A DNA stretch of 15,669 bases from the NCBI GenBank assembly GCA_027062985.1, contig JAMOSR010000149.1, forward strand, positions 1 to 15,669. The letters run 5' to 3'. The stretch comes from Nautiliaceae bacterium. Lineage in GTDB: Bacteria; Campylobacterota; Campylobacteria; Campylobacterales; Nautiliaceae. A program made the translations under genes and the position numbers. The stretch's first letter is position 1. The number at the start of each line of letters is the position of its first letter. Below, piece after piece: positions 15,206 to 15,669 of the stretch. Under the pieces are notes generated by a model, which saw nothing but the letters and a program-made list of their open reading frames with translations, was not told where the DNA came from and made no database searches.

Positions 15206-15211
15206 ATTATA
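15206..15211 (-). promoter_or_regulatory. -10 element of typA
   Basis: Minus-strand TATAAT, about 26 bases before the typA ATG; predicted transcription start near 15199. The position 17 bases upstream reads TAGCAA (15229-15234), only half matching a -35 hexamer, and coincides with the -12 element of the opposing sigma54-type promoter. Confidence 0.5.
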
Positions 15212-15216
15212 TCCAA

Positions 15217-15233
15217 AAGGAATAAAATTTGCT
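15217..15233 (+). promoter_or_regulatory. Sigma54-type -24/-12 promoter upstream of the right-edge ORF
   Basis: AAGGAAT-N5-TTGCT: GG at 15219-15220 and GC at 15231-15232 are separated by exactly ten bases, with GGAA and TTGCT flanks matching the Campylobacter/Helicobacter sigma54 pattern. Transcription would start near 15244, just upstream of the AAGG ribosome site (15247-15250) and the ATG at 15257. Sigma54 with FlgR controls mid-class flagellar genes in this phylum. An activator site was not identified. Confidence 0.6.
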
Positions 15234-15256
15234 ATTAAAACCAAAAAAGGCTTTTA

Positions 15257-15669
15257 ATGCTTGAAAAACTTCTTTTTGAGCCAAATTCTCAAAAAACAAA
15301 CCCAAAGTTCACAAAAAATCAAGAAAACTTTATATTGAATTTAATAAAAGAAACCCCTATAAAAGAAATCCCGCAGCTTTTAAAAACGTTTAATATATCT
15401 AAAGAAGAACTTATTAAATTATTTGAAAAAGCTAAAACAGAAAACATTAAACTTCCAAAAATAGAAGATGTTTTAAAGCAAATTCAGTTAAATAACTTCG
15501 AAGAAAAAAAACAAAAAAATTTTATACAAAAAGAAAACAGTGAATTAAAAGAAATTTTACCTCAGATATTAAATTCTCTCCCAGACGACCATTTTAAGAA
15601 TTCAAATAAAAAAGAGGTTTTACAAAATCCCATCCGGACAATAAAAGAAGTGCTTCTTCAAAAACAGAC
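15257..15669 (+). CDS. Incomplete ORF, probable flagellar hook-length control protein (FliK) or a neighbouring flagellar gene
   Basis: An ATG with AAGG six bases upstream opens a frame that stays open for 137 codons to the window edge. The visible part (MLEKLLFEPNSQKTN...) is rich in Lys, Asn, Glu and Gln, has no signal peptide or membrane segment, and has no motif I recognise. The assignment rests on context: as I recall, in Campylobacter jejuni typA lies divergent from a small gene and then fliK, flgD and flgE, and here a sigma54-type promoter of the flagellar kind precedes the ORF. FliK N-terminal halves are poorly conserved, polar and Q/N/K-rich, which is compatible; the diagnostic C-terminal domain would lie outside the window. 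It may instead be the small gene between typA and fliK, or something unrelated. Confidence 0.5.
   Translation, partial: MLEKLLFEPNSQKTNPKFTKNQENFILNLIKETPIKEIPQLLKTFNISKEELIKLFEKAKTENIKLPKIEDVLKQIQLNNFEEKKQKNFIQKENSELKEILPQILNSLPDDHFKNSNKKEVLQNPIRTIKEVLLQKQ

Noticed and set aside
15201..15228. Sigma70-like TTGCAA and TAAAAT, 16 bases apart, on the plus strand before the right-edge ORF.
   Set aside because: Both hexamers are weaker than the sigma54-type element that overlaps them, and such AT-rich matches occur by chance. It remains a secondary possibility.

Overview
The window reads as chromosomal DNA of an AT-rich member of the Campylobacterota (Epsilonproteobacteria). A thermophilic or hydrothermal Nautiliales-type organism (Nautilia, Caminibacter, Lebetimonas) is my best guess, not a demonstrated assignment. 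The main pointers are a Csd6/Pgp2-type L,D-carboxypeptidase with an NTF2-like tail next to a Csd4/Pgp1-type M14 peptidase (both typical of this phylum), and typA divergent from a probable flagellar gene, as I recall for typA and fliK in Campylobacter jejuni. AAGGAG ribosome sites and K/I/N-rich proteins also fit. There is no mobile element, CRISPR array, tRNA or rRNA, and no gene-free stretch longer than about 145 bases.

Layout, left to right. (1) 1-1933, minus strand: the start of a complex I-like operon, nuoA-nuoB-nuoCD, running off the left edge, with a clear sigma70-type promoter at 1994-2022. The C and D subunits are fused, and several residues normally linked to quinone binding and proton coupling are replaced. 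(2) 2079-3785, minus: a stand-alone AAA+ ATPase with an Asn-Glu Walker B. (3) 3828-4487, plus: rsmE, overlapping tail to tail with rdgB. (4) 4479-7301, minus: a three-gene operon, pgp2/csd6-like, then pgp1/csd4-like, then rdgB. The two peptidases should act in sequence on peptidoglycan stem peptides. (5) 7348-13274, minus: a tripartite RND efflux operon (TolC-family outer membrane protein, periplasmic adaptor, inner membrane permease) closed by a hairpin terminator. The permease has an unusual cytoplasmic coiled-coil extension. (6) 13369-15180, minus: typA/bipA. (7) 15257 to the right edge, plus: an incomplete ORF preceded by a good sigma54-type -24/-12 element, which I infer to be a flagellar gene, probably fliK.

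Most of the window is ordinary housekeeping sequence. The points most worth following up are the divergent Nuo subunits, the heptad-perfect N-terminal extension on the RND permease, the adjacent pair of stem-peptide trimming enzymes, and the packed typA/sigma54 intergenic region.
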